The notes under the pieces: generated by a model
Told to the model about the DNA's origin: nothing
Database searches by the model: none
What the model saw: only the letters and a program-made list of their open reading frames with translations
Shown: positions 16,049-23,900 of the stretch, in pieces
Layout: every line of letters begins with the position of its first letter
Position numbering within the stretch: position 1 is the stretch's first letter
IMG/VR virus record: IMGVR_UViG_3300033145_001218
Coordinates: 1 to 39,543 of that record
Strand: one strand, 5' to 3'
DNA: 39,543 nt
Source of the DNA: a virus
Position numbers and translations under genes: made by a program

Positions 16049-18262
16049 ATGCTCACGATCACAGGACTCATCGCCAAGGCCCTCGCGACCCAGTCGCCCA
16101 AGCTGGTGGTCCTCGCCCGCATCACCGATCAGGACTCCAATGATTTCTACTTCACGAGCGGGGCCCATCGTCCCGACCTGACGACCTACCTCGACTACGT
16201 CCAGGGCTTGCACTCGGTCACGCCGATCTCGCCGCAAATCGATCCGATCACCCGCAAATCTCAGTCCTCGATGGTGACGGTCACGTTCGTCGATGACGGT
16301 GTGATCCGCGAGATCATGCAGACGCAGCCGCTCAAACAGGCAACGATGACGCTCCGCCTCACGACCGCCGACGACACGAGCGGCAGCAGCATTGGCCTGT
16401 GGAAGGGCATCATTCACGATGTAGTCCCCCAGCCGGGCTTCATCGAATTCCAGTGCATGGATGCCCTCTCGATCGCGTTTGGAGCCTACTACTACGGCCT
16501 GCTGATGAACCGTCACCCGCTCGAGTGGGTCGACGACCTGGCCGAGGCCGCCGGCGTCCCCTCGGCGTTTCGGGATTCAACGTCCCTCGACCCCGACACC
16601 GACACCGCGATCAGCCACTTCTGCGTCAACTGCAGGTGGACACCGACGGAGACCGACCAATCTACGGAGGCCAACGTCGCCGGCGACGTGATGCCGCCGC
16701 AGACCGACTACACCACCTACGACGCGACCCAAAACCGCGAAGACGTGATGTTCTCTCCTGCCGTTGAGATCGGCGAAGCCATCGCTGACATGGCGCTCCT
16801 TCTCTACGGAACAATTCTCGCCGACGAGGACGGCAAGATCGGGTTCAAGCGTTTCGATCCGTCGGGGGCGGTCGCGGCCACCTGGACCTCCGAGGACATC
16901 CTCAGCCTGCGTCAGCTCTCCACTTACGACAACCTGATCAACGAGGTGCAGGTCGAGCTCGGCTCCGGAGTGATCAAGGAGGCCTACATCCGCCGCGACA
17001 CCGACAGCCAGGCCCGGTACAAGACCGCCGGCGCAACCCAGCGCGACTACGTCCTCAAGCTCAATCTCTCGTATGCGTGCCAGGAGATCTGGTTCGTTGG
17101 CGATATCGACAGCTCGCAAACGACGGGGATCATCCTGGGCCACACCCGGCTCAGCGGGATGTGCGGGACCAGGGTCACCGCCGGCTCATTCCGAAATCAG
17201 GCAGCCGCGACGGCGTGGGGCGACGTGTCGCCGTTTATAGTCCCTGCGGCAGCGCAGCTCTCAGATTCCCGTAAACTCTACATCAAGGCAGACGGGGAAA
17301 TCCTCACCACAACGGCCATCGGCTTCACCATTAACAACTATTGGGATATCCCTGACATCGATCGGCGCGGCGCGGCCCTGACCACCCATTCGTTTTTCCC
17401 GACCCGCGCTTTGATCATCGGAGCCGTTCGCGGAGTCGGTGGTACCGGCCAGGCACACACCCAGGGTGCGGCCGCCTCGCCCTATTACGACATCACGATC
17501 GCGCACTACGTAGCCGCCGCGATCATCGACCGCGCAGCCAATGGGATCCCGGAGCTTGAGGTTGAGACGACGTTCGCCCAATACGGTGTCCAGGTTGGCG
17601 ACCTCGTCGACCCCGTCGACGACTATCCCCTTTGGTGGGGCGTCGACGGCGTCAACAGCGTGAACCAGATCAAGTGGGAGGTCATCGCCAAGGAAGCCGA
17701 TCCCCTCGGCTCCGGCCGAATTCGTTGGCGCCTGGCCTACGCCGCTATCGCCACGCCGCCCTGGACCACAACGGTCGAGGACGACCCGGTCGACCCGGAG
17801 TACCAGCCCGACGCGAGCGGGGCCCCTAGGGTTGACATCACGCTGACGGCCGACCAATCGATCACCGCAAAGGCTTGGGCCCTCATCGAGTTTGACACGA
17901 TCGAGTGGCAGCAGGGCCAGGGCCTCGGCATCACAACTCACGACTACGTGTGCCCGGCCTCGGGCGCCTACTCGATATCCGGCCGGGCGCGCATCCTGTC
18001 CCTCGATGCGGGGGCGTATGTGCAGCTCGGGATCTACATCAACGGCACCGGGACCGTCTTCGGCCTGCGCTTCTACAACGACAGCGCCTCGCCTCGGAAC
18101 ACGGACTGCGACATATACGTGTCCCCGCAGTACGTCGGCGTCGGCGAGACCGTCGACCTTCGGATCTACCACTCGGGCGCCGGCGTGCTGAACGTCTCCG
18201 GCTACCCCGATTACACCAGGTTTCAGATTGCCCTCGTTGCTGCCCAAGGCAGCGGGGCTTGA
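16049..18262 (+). CDS. Tail tip hub protein with C-terminal C1q-like domain
   Basis: A 737-residue protein. The N-terminal about 570 residues resemble phage tail hub or baseplate proteins: beta-rich with VVLARITDQDSNDFYF, a long ring domain and EVETTFAQYGVQVGDLVDPV. From about 590 to the end the sequence (DITLTADQSITAKAW, then DYVCPASGAYSISGRARI and GVGETVDLRIYHSG) fits the C1q/TNF-like trimerising or carbohydrate-contacting fold found on phage tail tips. It follows the two paralogous tail genes and precedes fibre genes, so it is likely the central tip protein. Confidence 0.72.
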   Translation: MLTITGLIAKALATQSPKLVVLARITDQDSNDFYFTSGAHRPDLTTYLDYVQGLHSVTPISPQIDPITRKSQSSMVTVTFVDDGVIREIMQTQPLKQATMTLRLTTADDTSGSSIGLWKGIIHDVVPQPGFIEFQCMDALSIAFGAYYYGLLMNRHPLEWVDDLAEAAGVPSAFRDSTSLDPDTDTAISHFCVNCRWTPTETDQSTEANVAGDVMPPQTDYTTYDATQNREDVMFSPAVEIGEAIADMALLLYGTILADEDGKIGFKRFDPSGAVAATWTSEDILSLRQLSTYDNLINEVQVELGSGVIKEAYIRRDTDSQARYKTAGATQRDYVLKLNLSYACQEIWFVGDIDSSQTTGIILGHTRLSGMCGTRVTAGSFRNQAAATAWGDVSPFIVPAAAQLSDSRKLYIKADGEILTTTAIGFTINNYWDIPDIDRRGAALTTHSFFPTRALIIGAVRGVGGTGQAHTQGAAASPYYDITIAHYVAAAIIDRAANGIPELEVETTFAQYGVQVGDLVDPVDDYPLWWGVDGVNSVNQIKWEVIAKEADPLGSGRIRWRLAYAAIATPPWTTTVEDDPVDPEYQPDASGAPRVDITLTADQSITAKAWALIEFDTIEWQQGQGLGITTHDYVCPASGAYSISGRARILSLDAGAYVQLGIYINGTGTVFGLRFYNDSASPRNTDCDIYVSPQYVGVGETVDLRIYHSGAGVLNVSGYPDYTRFQIALVAAQGSGA

Positions 18263-18275
18263 GAGGAAAGACCAC

Positions 18276-18386
18276 ATGAGACCCTTCACCACTTTGGGGG
18301 GTGAACAATACCGGACCGAGAACGTGCGCCGGTGGCGACGGTGCCGGCGGTTTTATCCTCATCGAATACTGAGAGTCGAGGCATGA
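18276..18386 (+). CDS. 36-residue basic ORF between hub and fibre
   Basis: ATG 18276 has GAGGAAAG (18263-18270) five bases upstream, and the stop overlaps the next start (ATGA at 18383-18386). The product (beginning MRPFTTLGGEQYRTENV) is very rich in arginine (WRRCRRF) and has no recognisable domain. The strong ribosome site plus the stop/start overlap support translation, either as a small protein or as a leader that couples the fibre gene to the hub gene. Confidence 0.55.
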   Translation: MRPFTTLGGEQYRTENVRRWRRCRRFYPHRILRVEA

Positions 18387-19738
18387 TCCGCAGATCGCAC
18401 CACTGGACCGACACCCCGCTTGAGGGTAGGCGGCGGCGCCGTACGATCGGCAACTGGTTGAACTACTGCGAGCCGGGCGGCGAGTGGCGACCGAGCTCGC
18501 CGGCAGTGCAGTCGGCGCAGGGGGCGCCACCGAACTGGGCAGGGGCGTTCGATTTCTCGTTCAAGAGCGAGGAAGCACCGCTACAATGCTTTCTCCGCGA
18601 CGCGGCCGACGTCGGCAATCGCGCGATGGTCGGCGTGCGAATGGCTGGGCGGCCGGGGAGCTGGCTGAATTTCAAAGCTCTCGATTGCTCATCCGTAGAC
18701 GCAGTAGTTGTTGGGCCAGCCGTGTGGTGGCCTGATCTTTGGCCCCAGTGTGACCTCCGTTATCGCCCCGGCCGTCACAAGCTCGTGAAGGAGATCATCT
18801 GCCACGGTCCTGGCCATCCTGAGACATTTGCGTTCAGCCTGCGTACCACGCCAGGGCACAGCATCGTGTTTGCCGGGGGTGGAGCGCGGGTGTTGGACGA
18901 CGGCGGCGATGAAGTCCTGCGACTGAACCCTCCCTGGGCTCACGATAGTTCGACGGTGCATCCCACGCCCGGTGGTCACAAGCCAATCGGGGTGACGTTG
19001 CACGAGGGTGAGCCGCGTGTGATTGGCGGTCGAGCGCATCAGGTGGTCGAGCTGGCCCTGGACCCGGAGGATTTGGAGGGCGCGGTCTACCCAGTGACCA
19101 TTGACCCCACTGTGCAAATCACGGGGACGACGGACATCGAAGACACCAGTCTAATCAGTGCAAACGATAACAATTATGGTGGAAGCGACACGATCTACAC
19201 AGGGCAGGCCAGTGCCTGGAGGGGACTGGTTCGCATTGCGGAAATATCCTCTATTCCGGCGGGTACGATCACGGCATTGAAAATGATAGCGTACGCGTCT
19301 ACGGCCTCTTCATTTGAACCTCTAGTTGCTCACATTGTCACAGACGCAAACAATTGGGTGGAGGGGACCCTTACCGGCGTCCCCCAAGTTGGATCTGCTT
19401 GTTGGATGCAATCTCGATACTCTGAGCAAGACTGGGCTGGGAGCGTTGGCTGTGGCACTTCTGGCGTGGACTATGACGCCGATGCATCGCCGCCAGAGCA
19501 TTTTTACACCACAGGCTGGCACACCTTCGATCTGAAGCCTGAGTGGGCGACCGCTTGGCGAAATGCTGTTCGAGAACCCAACGGCATCAGGTTCGTTCAA
19601 AAGGCCCCCGCGCTGGGTACTGTCTACCTCCTCAGCACAGAACGAGTAGGGTACGAGCTGTACTTCGAGATCGACTATGAAGAGGGCGCCGCCGCCTCCA
19701 TCGCGGCGATGTCCCTCCCGAGGAGGATCCACGAATGA
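18383..19738 (+). CDS. Tail fibre-like protein with DNRLRE-type domain
   Basis: ATG 18383 (overlapping the small upstream ORF) gives 451 residues; a GTG at 18332 is also in frame. The first about 240 residues are unassigned. After VYPVTIDPTVQI comes EDTSLISANDNNYGGSDTIY followed by RGLVRI and SIPAGTITALKMIAYA, the hallmark layout of DNRLRE/CBM-like jelly-roll domains found in phage fibres and secreted adhesins. It is probably a receptor- or polysaccharide-binding tail protein. The next gene overlaps by ATGA. Confidence 0.65.
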   Translation: MIRRSHHWTDTPLEGRRRRRTIGNWLNYCEPGGEWRPSSPAVQSAQGAPPNWAGAFDFSFKSEEAPLQCFLRDAADVGNRAMVGVRMAGRPGSWLNFKALDCSSVDAVVVGPAVWWPDLWPQCDLRYRPGRHKLVKEIICHGPGHPETFAFSLRTTPGHSIVFAGGGARVLDDGGDEVLRLNPPWAHDSSTVHPTPGGHKPIGVTLHEGEPRVIGGRAHQVVELALDPEDLEGAVYPVTIDPTVQITGTTDIEDTSLISANDNNYGGSDTIYTGQASAWRGLVRIAEISSIPAGTITALKMIAYASTASSFEPLVAHIVTDANNWVEGTLTGVPQVGSACWMQSRYSEQDWAGSVGCGTSGVDYDADASPPEHFYTTGWHTFDLKPEWATAWRNAVREPNGIRFVQKAPALGTVYLLSTERVGYELYFEIDYEEGAAASIAAMSLPRRIHE

Positions 19739-20646
19739 TCATCGCAGGCCAGGCTAAAGACCTCTCGGCCGCTGTCCACCTCGCCAGCGACGGCTCCCAG
19801 GTGGCAGCGGGCACGATCTACTGCGTGATCCGACTGGAGAGCGACGACGCGGACGATGGCCGGTATTGGGGCGGCGATTCATGGGAGGCGGCGCCGGCCG
19901 CGTGGCCAGTAGGTACCCACACCCAGGCTGGCCAGTGGACCTACGCGCTCCCGGCCGCAGCCACAATCGGCAAATCGGACAGCGTGGTCCACTACTCGTA
20001 CACGGACGACCTGGACGAGGCGTTGGCCACAACCGTGTGCGCCGGCGGCGAGCACTACGCGCTGGCGGGCAGGCCGGCGACCGAACCAACGGGTAGCCGC
20101 GCGATTACGGTTCACACACAAGAGGCCGATGCCACCACGATTCCCCAAGCACAGGTGTCGCTGTGGGCAGATGCAGAGCACACCAATTTGATTGCACAGT
20201 TCACCACCGACGTGGCGGGTAACGCGGACCTAGCCCTCGATGATGGGACGATTCACCACACGACCGTAAAGAGCGGGCACACGTTCACCCCTGGGTCATT
20301 CATTGTCTCAGCCGATGCCACGCACAACATCGAGGGCGTGAAAGTGACACCCAGCGCACCGAGTGCGCCAGACCTCTGCGTGGTTTACGGCACAATCCTC
20401 AACGCCTCTGGTGTGCCGGTGGCGTCGGCACCCGTGACAGCCAAGGCCACCACACCTGCCGATAGCGGCGGCAATCAGCTCGCGGGGAACAGCGTCACCA
20501 CAACCGCCGACCTGAGTGGATATTTTGAGTTGGAATTGATCTGGGGGATCGAGGTCCGTTTTAAGGCCAAAGACACCGGTCTCGATGGGCTCTACGATGT
20601 GCCGAACGCCGTAAACCAAGACGTGACGACGTGGGCGCCAAAATGA
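19735..20646 (+). CDS. Fibre/baseplate-upper-like beta-domain protein
   Basis: A 303-residue protein starts at an ATG overlapping the upstream stop. The N-terminal part (MIIAGQAKDLSAAVHLASDG) resembles baseplate-upper or fibre-tip domains. The C-terminal part has two Ig/carboxypeptidase-regulatory-like repeats, with VSLWADAEHTNLIAQFTTDV and VVYGTILNASGVPVASAPVT. No enzyme motif is visible. It probably assembles with the preceding fibre protein for host recognition. Confidence in the tail role comes from position. Confidence 0.6.
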   Translation: MIIAGQAKDLSAAVHLASDGSQVAAGTIYCVIRLESDDADDGRYWGGDSWEAAPAAWPVGTHTQAGQWTYALPAAATIGKSDSVVHYSYTDDLDEALATTVCAGGEHYALAGRPATEPTGSRAITVHTQEADATTIPQAQVSLWADAEHTNLIAQFTTDVAGNADLALDDGTIHHTTVKSGHTFTPGSFIVSADATHNIEGVKVTPSAPSAPDLCVVYGTILNASGVPVASAPVTAKATTPADSGGNQLAGNSVTTTADLSGYFELELIWGIEVRFKAKDTGLDGLYDVPNAVNQDVTTWAPK

Positions 20647-20696
20647 CATCCAAAGAGATCATCGCCCTGATCACCCTGGGACTCGGAGTGACGTGA
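20643..20696 (+). CDS. Possible 17-residue hydrophobic peptide
   Basis: ATG 20643 overlaps the fibre stop (ATGA) and its TGA overlaps the next ATG (TGATG at 20694-20698). The peptide MTSKEIIALITLGLGVT is hydrophobic. It may be a coupling ORF without its own function, or it may simply bridge translation into the lysis cassette. Confidence 0.3.
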   Translation: MTSKEIIALITLGLGVT

Positions 20697-21103
20697 TGGC
20701 CGCCGGCGAGACCACCAACCCGGAGATCCAGCCCGAGCTCACCGACCGCGAGCGCACTCTCGTCCGTGCGTTCGCAGAGGCAGCCAACGGCCGGCCGCCC
20801 TGGTTCAAGCGGTACGCCCCGGCGGCCGGCTTCCTGGTCGCCCTCGGCACAATCATCGGCGGATTCTTCCTCGTGATGGATTCCCGCTACACGACCATCC
20901 CCAACGCCGCCGCCGCCCAGCTCGAGGACAAGACCGATCACGAGTCCATCCGGACCGATCACCGCAACGACCTCGCCGAGCTCGTCGAGGGGCTGCGTGA
21001 GGAAGTTCGGCTCAGGTCCCTACAGGGCAAGGACGTCGAGGCGAACCAGAAGGACGTCCGGCGGCTCGAGCGGCGGATAACCCGCATCGAGGACCGCCGC
21101 TGA
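20696..21103 (+). CDS. Single-pass membrane protein with C-terminal coiled coil (lysis cassette)
   Basis: A 135-residue protein; GTG 20693 would add one residue. One membrane segment (about residues 44-60, GFLVALGTIIGGFFLVM) is followed by a long charged coiled coil (LAELVEGLREEVRLRSLQG and QKDVRRLERRITRIEDRR). It sits directly before the endolysin with overlapping stop/start. A holin-like, antiholin or inner-membrane spanin role is possible. The topology is seen; the role is inferred. Confidence 0.65.
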   Translation: MAAGETTNPEIQPELTDRERTLVRAFAEAANGRPPWFKRYAPAAGFLVALGTIIGGFFLVMDSRYTTIPNAAAAQLEDKTDHESIRTDHRNDLAELVEGLREEVRLRSLQGKDVEANQKDVRRLERRITRIEDRR

Positions 21104-21723
21104 TGCCGTGGCCAACCTCAGCAGTCTCAACCCTCATGATCCACGACCGAGTCGCGGAGTGCAGCGACGGCAACGTCGAGACGATCGAGCACATCGAGGC
21201 GCTGGTGATGCACCGGATCAGCCTCGTCGGCCTCGGCATCCCCGACGAGCAGCTCGACGGTCCTCGGATGTGCGCCGCGTTCCAGGACCCCGAGAAGCTC
21301 GGCGGGTACACCGGCGACGAGAACCCCTACCCTCTGCTCGTGCGGTTCCCTGAGGGCGTCATCGAGCAGCTCATGCCACTGCGGGAAGTCGGTAAGCACG
21401 CCGCGGCCTGGAACAGCAAGGCCATCGCAATCGCCGTCGTTGGCGACTTCCGCAAGCATCACCCCGACCCGCGACAATGGAACCGCGCGCTGCTGCTCGC
21501 CGCCGTGCTGAGCCAGGCTCTCGACCTGCGCATCCTCGGCCACGACGAGCTCGGCGCCGGCGGATCGAAGGATCCGGCGAAGCGCTGCCCGGGCCGCTTC
21601 TGGCCGATGCCGGCGTTCCGCGCGCAGGTGGCCGAGACCGTATCGAACAACCGCGGTGACCTGGGCTCCCAGGGATCCGCCCTTTCTCTGCTCGCTCGAG
21701 CGGGCGCAACTCTTGGAGGATGA
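21103..21723 (+). CDS. Endolysin, N-acetylmuramoyl-L-alanine amidase (Amidase_2/T7 lysozyme-like)
   Basis: This peptidoglycan amidase cuts the stem peptide from muramic acid during lysis. The 206-residue product has the zinc ligands of the T7 lysozyme fold: H37 in MHRIS, H147 in GHDELG and C162 in KRCPG, with K160 two residues before the cysteine as in the T7 enzyme. GKHAAAWN and IAIAVVGDF match the fold's core strands. The H147-C162 distance is longer than in T7 lysozyme because of a GAGGSKDPA loop. There is no signal peptide, so export needs a holin. It overlaps both neighbours. Confidence 0.88.
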   Translation: MPWPTSAVSTLMIHDRVAECSDGNVETIEHIEALVMHRISLVGLGIPDEQLDGPRMCAAFQDPEKLGGYTGDENPYPLLVRFPEGVIEQLMPLREVGKHAAAWNSKAIAIAVVGDFRKHHPDPRQWNRALLLAAVLSQALDLRILGHDELGAGGSKDPAKRCPGRFWPMPAFRAQVAETVSNNRGDLGSQGSALSLLARAGATLGG

Positions 21724-22046
21724 CCATGCCTGACGTTCAACCCCTCACCGCCGACGACCAGGTCGACCTCGAGGCCATCGCCGGCGAGCTCGTGCCGCAA
21801 CAGGTCGCGCCCATTCCCCACGATGGCTGGCACTCCCGCAAGTTGATCGCTGGGGGCGTGACCCTGGTCTTGTTCGTCGGGCTTTCGTTTTCCATGATGT
21901 TCGTCGAGTCGCCCCTCAGCGGCGAGCCGTTGGCGACGAGTTTACAGGTCTTCAGCTTCTGGGCGATTCTGGTCCCGAGTGTGGTGATCCCCGTGATGGG
22001 CTCCCTCGGCATCGACAAGTTGGCCGAAGCTCGGCGGGTGCGGTGA
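21720..22046 (+). CDS. Two-membrane-segment protein, holin candidate
   Basis: A 108-residue protein starts at ATG 21720 overlapping the endolysin stop; ATG 21726 is an alternative. Two hydrophobic segments (about residues 41-60, GGVTLVLFVGLSFSMMFV, and about 76-95, VFSFWAILVPSVVIPVMG) are separated by a short polar loop, with a basic C-terminus (EARRVR). Size, topology and position next to the amidase make it the best holin candidate. No family was recognised. Confidence 0.65.
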   Translation: MTMPDVQPLTADDQVDLEAIAGELVPQQVAPIPHDGWHSRKLIAGGVTLVLFVGLSFSMMFVESPLSGEPLATSLQVFSFWAILVPSVVIPVMGSLGIDKLAEARRVR

Positions 22047-22432
22047 CCGGTGTCCTCGCAAAGCTCAGCGGCCTCTCCGCGCCCGCCAAGGTCGCGCTCG
22101 CCGTCACCGTCGCTGTCGTTGCCGGAGTGGTCGGGTATTTGGTCCTCGGTCCGACAGCTGGCGGCCTGGCGGGGCTCGGTGGTCTCATCACCACCGCCGG
22201 CAAGCTGTTCCGCCGCCAGCCGCGGCTCTCCGACTCCGCCGGCGATCTCGCCCGGGAGCATACCCAGCGCCAGAAGGCGGACGCTGCAGCTGCTCGTGAG
22301 GTTGCCGCCGCCAAGTCTCGTGACCGCGCTGCGGCGCGTGACGCGTCTGCCCTGGATCGCGCTCGCGCTGCTGGTGCTGACGACGGCGGGGACCCTCGGC
22401 GGGTGCTCGACCGCCAGCGTGGGTCCCGCTGA
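22043..22432 (+). CDS. Membrane/coiled-coil protein, i-spanin-like
   Basis: GTG 22043 overlaps the holin candidate's stop, giving 129 residues. An N-terminal hydrophobic segment (about 17-40, VALAVTVAVVAGVVGYLVLG) is followed by a second weaker one, and then by a long alanine/arginine-rich coiled coil (KADAAAAREVAAAKSRDRAA). This is the plan of an inner-membrane spanin (Rz). A lipoprotein gene starts inside its 3' third in the +1 frame, as Rz1 does in Rz. The role is inferred from topology and nesting. Confidence 0.55.
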   Translation: MTGVLAKLSGLSAPAKVALAVTVAVVAGVVGYLVLGPTAGGLAGLGGLITTAGKLFRRQPRLSDSAGDLAREHTQRQKADAAAAREVAAAKSRDRAAARDASALDRARAAGADDGGDPRRVLDRQRGSR

Positions 22433-22847
22433 CGTCCGGCTCGAACCGCCTGCGATCAACGAGCCGGCGGTGCCGGAGCTCGTGGAGTTTGACGGGCCGT
22501 GCACGGTCGGCTCGGCCGAGGAGTGGGGCTGCGACGAACCGCCAGCCGCCGGCGACCTGGCGTTGAAGCCGCCAGAGTGGGGCGCCATCAAGCTGCAACT
22601 CGACGCCTGGAACGTCTTCGCGCAGGACTGGCGCGCCGCCGCCGCCGACTACGCCGGGGAGTGGGAGGCCTACGTCAACGGGCTCGTCGCCATCGAGGCC
22701 GCCCGCCTCACCGAGGTTCAGGTCGCGTCCCGCCTCGAGGCTCAGGGCTGGGAGTGGTGGGAGTGCCTGGCTGTTGTTGGGGTGGTGGTTGGGGCGCTCG
22801 TCGCCGGCACGGGGATCGGGGCGGTGCTGACGCTGGTGGGAATGTAG
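22320..22847 (+). CDS. Nested lipoprotein with C-terminal membrane segment, spanin candidate
   Basis: GTG 22320 starts a 175-residue protein in a different frame inside the upstream gene; GTG 22338 is a second option. It has a basic N-terminus, a hydrophobic h-region (WIALALLVLTTAGT) and a lipobox LGGC, so it should be an outer-membrane lipoprotein. The mature part has tryptophan-rich helices (WNVFAQDWRAAAADY) and ends in a clear hydrophobic helix (VVGVVVGALVAGTGIGAVLT). A lipoprotein plus C-terminal transmembrane helix is the plan of unimolecular spanins such as T1 gp11, yet the nesting is that of Rz1. Which model applies is open. Confidence 0.7.
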   Translation: MTALRRVTRLPWIALALLVLTTAGTLGGCSTASVGPADVRLEPPAINEPAVPELVEFDGPCTVGSAEEWGCDEPPAAGDLALKPPEWGAIKLQLDAWNVFAQDWRAAAADYAGEWEAYVNGLVAIEAARLTEVQVASRLEAQGWEWWECLAVVGVVVGALVAGTGIGAVLTLVGM

Positions 22848-22848
22848 C

Positions 22849-22956
22849 TCACAGACCTAGCGCCACACGCGCCTGGCGCCGGTCGATCGAGTAGTACCTG
22901 TAGCCGCCCTCTTCCGCAGACCTCAGCTCCACCCCGGCCGCCTCGTCGTCAACCAT
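22849..22956 (-). CDS. 35-residue ORF downstream of the DUF1643 gene
   Basis: ATG at 22956 (minus strand) overlaps the end of the DUF1643 gene by eight bases. The peptide starts MVDDEAAGVELRSAEEGGYR and ends with RVALGL. An acidic start and aromatic GGYRYYSIDRR centre look protein-like. The overlap supports co-translation, but the gene is too short for a family call. Its 3' end contains a short inverted repeat (GCGCCA 22860-22865, TGGCGC 22874-22879) without a T-run, facing the convergent lysis operon. Confidence 0.45.
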   Translation of the reverse strand: MVDDEAAGVELRSAEEGGYRYYSIDRRQARVALGL

Positions 22957-23464
22957 GGCTATTTGATGCCCCCGGGGTCTGAGCCCAGGCCTCAGGCGTG
23001 GTGCAGGCTCGCAGATAGAGCGGGTGCCGCGGGTGACCGTCCTTGGTCAGGCCGAGGTGATGGACGGGCCCGGCCGCCGCCAGGATCTCGACGACGGCCT
23101 CAACACGCCCAGAGACGCCGGCGCGGCTTGAACCAGAACCCCACCCTGCAACGACCAGGTCGGGCCCGGCGTCGAGGGCTGCGCGGATCGCCGCGTCGTT
23201 CCCCGAGCCCACAGGATCCTCGGCGTCGGCGAGCTCGCGGGGGTCGGTGGCTCGGAAAGCGAACAGGTTGACCACCGTCAATCCGGCAAGCCCGAACGCC
23301 TGAGAGAAGCCGATCAATCTCCGGACCGTTGGGTCGTCGACCATCGCGTCGGCCGTTGATGGATTGAGCATCACCCAGAGGGCGTGTCCTTGGCCGAGCA
23401 GCCACCGGCGCGTGAGGCTGTAGCGGTACTGGCCGCACAAGCTGAAGACTGCGTCCCTGATCAC
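22949..23464 (-). CDS. DUF1643 family protein
   Basis: The preferred start is GTG at 23464 (reading MIRDAVFSLCGQYRYSL), giving 171 residues; the frame is open further upstream to 23551 but that part is proline/glycine-rich and unlike the family. Family hallmarks are WVMLNPSTADA, DDPTVRRLIGFS, VVNLFAFRATDP, DPVGSGNDAAI and a final HPLYL. DUF1643 proteins are common in phages and their hosts and have no established biochemical role. It is encoded opposite to the lysis genes and lies next to attP, a usual place for accessory genes. Confidence 0.85.
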   Translation of the reverse strand: MIRDAVFSLCGQYRYSLTRRWLLGQGHALWVMLNPSTADAMVDDPTVRRLIGFSQAFGLAGLTVVNLFAFRATDPRELADAEDPVGSGNDAAIRAALDAGPDLVVAGWGSGSSRAGVSGRVEAVVEILAAAGPVHHLGLTKDGHPRHPLYLRACTTPEAWAQTPGASNSHG

Positions 23465-23594
23465 GCCACACCCCCGGTCACCACCTGGCACATCGCCCCC
23501 GGCACCCCGAGCGCCACCTGTCCCGGTGACTGTCCCGGTCGACTCGCGCAAGGAGCTGATTTCAGGTGATCAGGGCCGCACCCAGTGGAGCGAA

Positions 23595-23664
23595 AACGCG
23601 TGTAGTTTCGCAGAGTAAGCAGCCTTCCAAGCTGAGGGTCGTGAGTTTGAACTTCATCGCCCCC
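23595..23664 (+). pseudogene. Degenerate tRNA-Gly(UCC)-like sequence
   Basis: GCAGC-CTTCCAA-GCTGA (23619-23635) matches an anticodon arm with UCC anticodon (four of five stem pairs). GTGAG-TTTGAAC-TTCAT (23641-23657) matches a T-arm with two wobble pairs and a C-to-T change in the usual TTC. Upstream, GTGTAGTTT resembles the start of a tRNA-Gly. The acceptor halves do not pair and there is no CCA, so it is not a working tRNA. It may be a decayed phage tRNA or an old attachment site. Confidence 0.5.
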
Positions 23665-23685
23665 GGGTTGCACTCCGGGTTGCAC
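23665..23685. promoter_or_regulatory. Left pair of GGGTTGCAC arm-type repeats
   Basis: GGGTTGCAC occurs at 23665-23673 and 23677-23685, 12 bp apart. The same nine bases occur twice more to the right of the tRNA core (23901-23922). Paired direct repeats on both sides of an attP core are the expected layout of integrase arm-type binding sites. Integrase binding is inferred. Confidence 0.7.
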
Positions 23686-23788
23686 TTGTTGATTGGTCTC
23701 CGTCGACACACCGCGACAAAATGCGACCTTAGCCACCAACGATCCCGGGCATTTACGAGCAATCACGGGCCCAGAATCCGGACCATGC

Positions 23789-23837
23789 AACCTTGCCAAG
23801 GTTGAAGTCGCGAGTTCGAATCTCGTGTCCCGCTCCA
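23789..23837 (+). other. attP: attP core: 3' half of tRNA-Gly(GCC)
   Basis: The 49 bases read as the 3' part of a bacterial tRNA-Gly(GCC): anticodon arm ACCTTGCCAAGGT (loop CTTGCCAA), T-arm CGCGAG-TTCGAAT-CTCGTG, acceptor strand GTCCCGC, discriminator T and CCA. The matching 5' half (GCGGGAC at the 5' end) is absent, so this is not a tRNA gene but the segment that restores a host tRNA gene after integration. The integrase gene ends 113 bases away, and arm repeats flank the core. Confidence 0.88.
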
Positions 23838-23851
23838 AAAACGACAACGGA

Positions 23852-23878
23852 AACGCCTCGGTAACCCGGGGCGTTTTT
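23852..23878 (+). terminator. Intrinsic terminator downstream of the tRNA-Gly core
   Basis: AACGCCTCGG (23852-23861) and CCGGGGCGTT (23866-23875) form a 10-bp stem with one wobble pair and a TAAC loop; the T-run is 23874-23878. It probably serves the restored host tRNA after integration, and would also stop plus-strand transcripts reaching the integrase region. Confidence 0.85.
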
Positions 23879-23900
23879 GTTGGTGCCCCAGGATCGGGCC

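Noticed and set aside
22860-22879. Inverted repeat GCGCCA/TGGCGC as a terminator between convergent operons
   Set aside because: It has only six pairs with no T-run on either side, and it lies within a plausible small minus-strand ORF.
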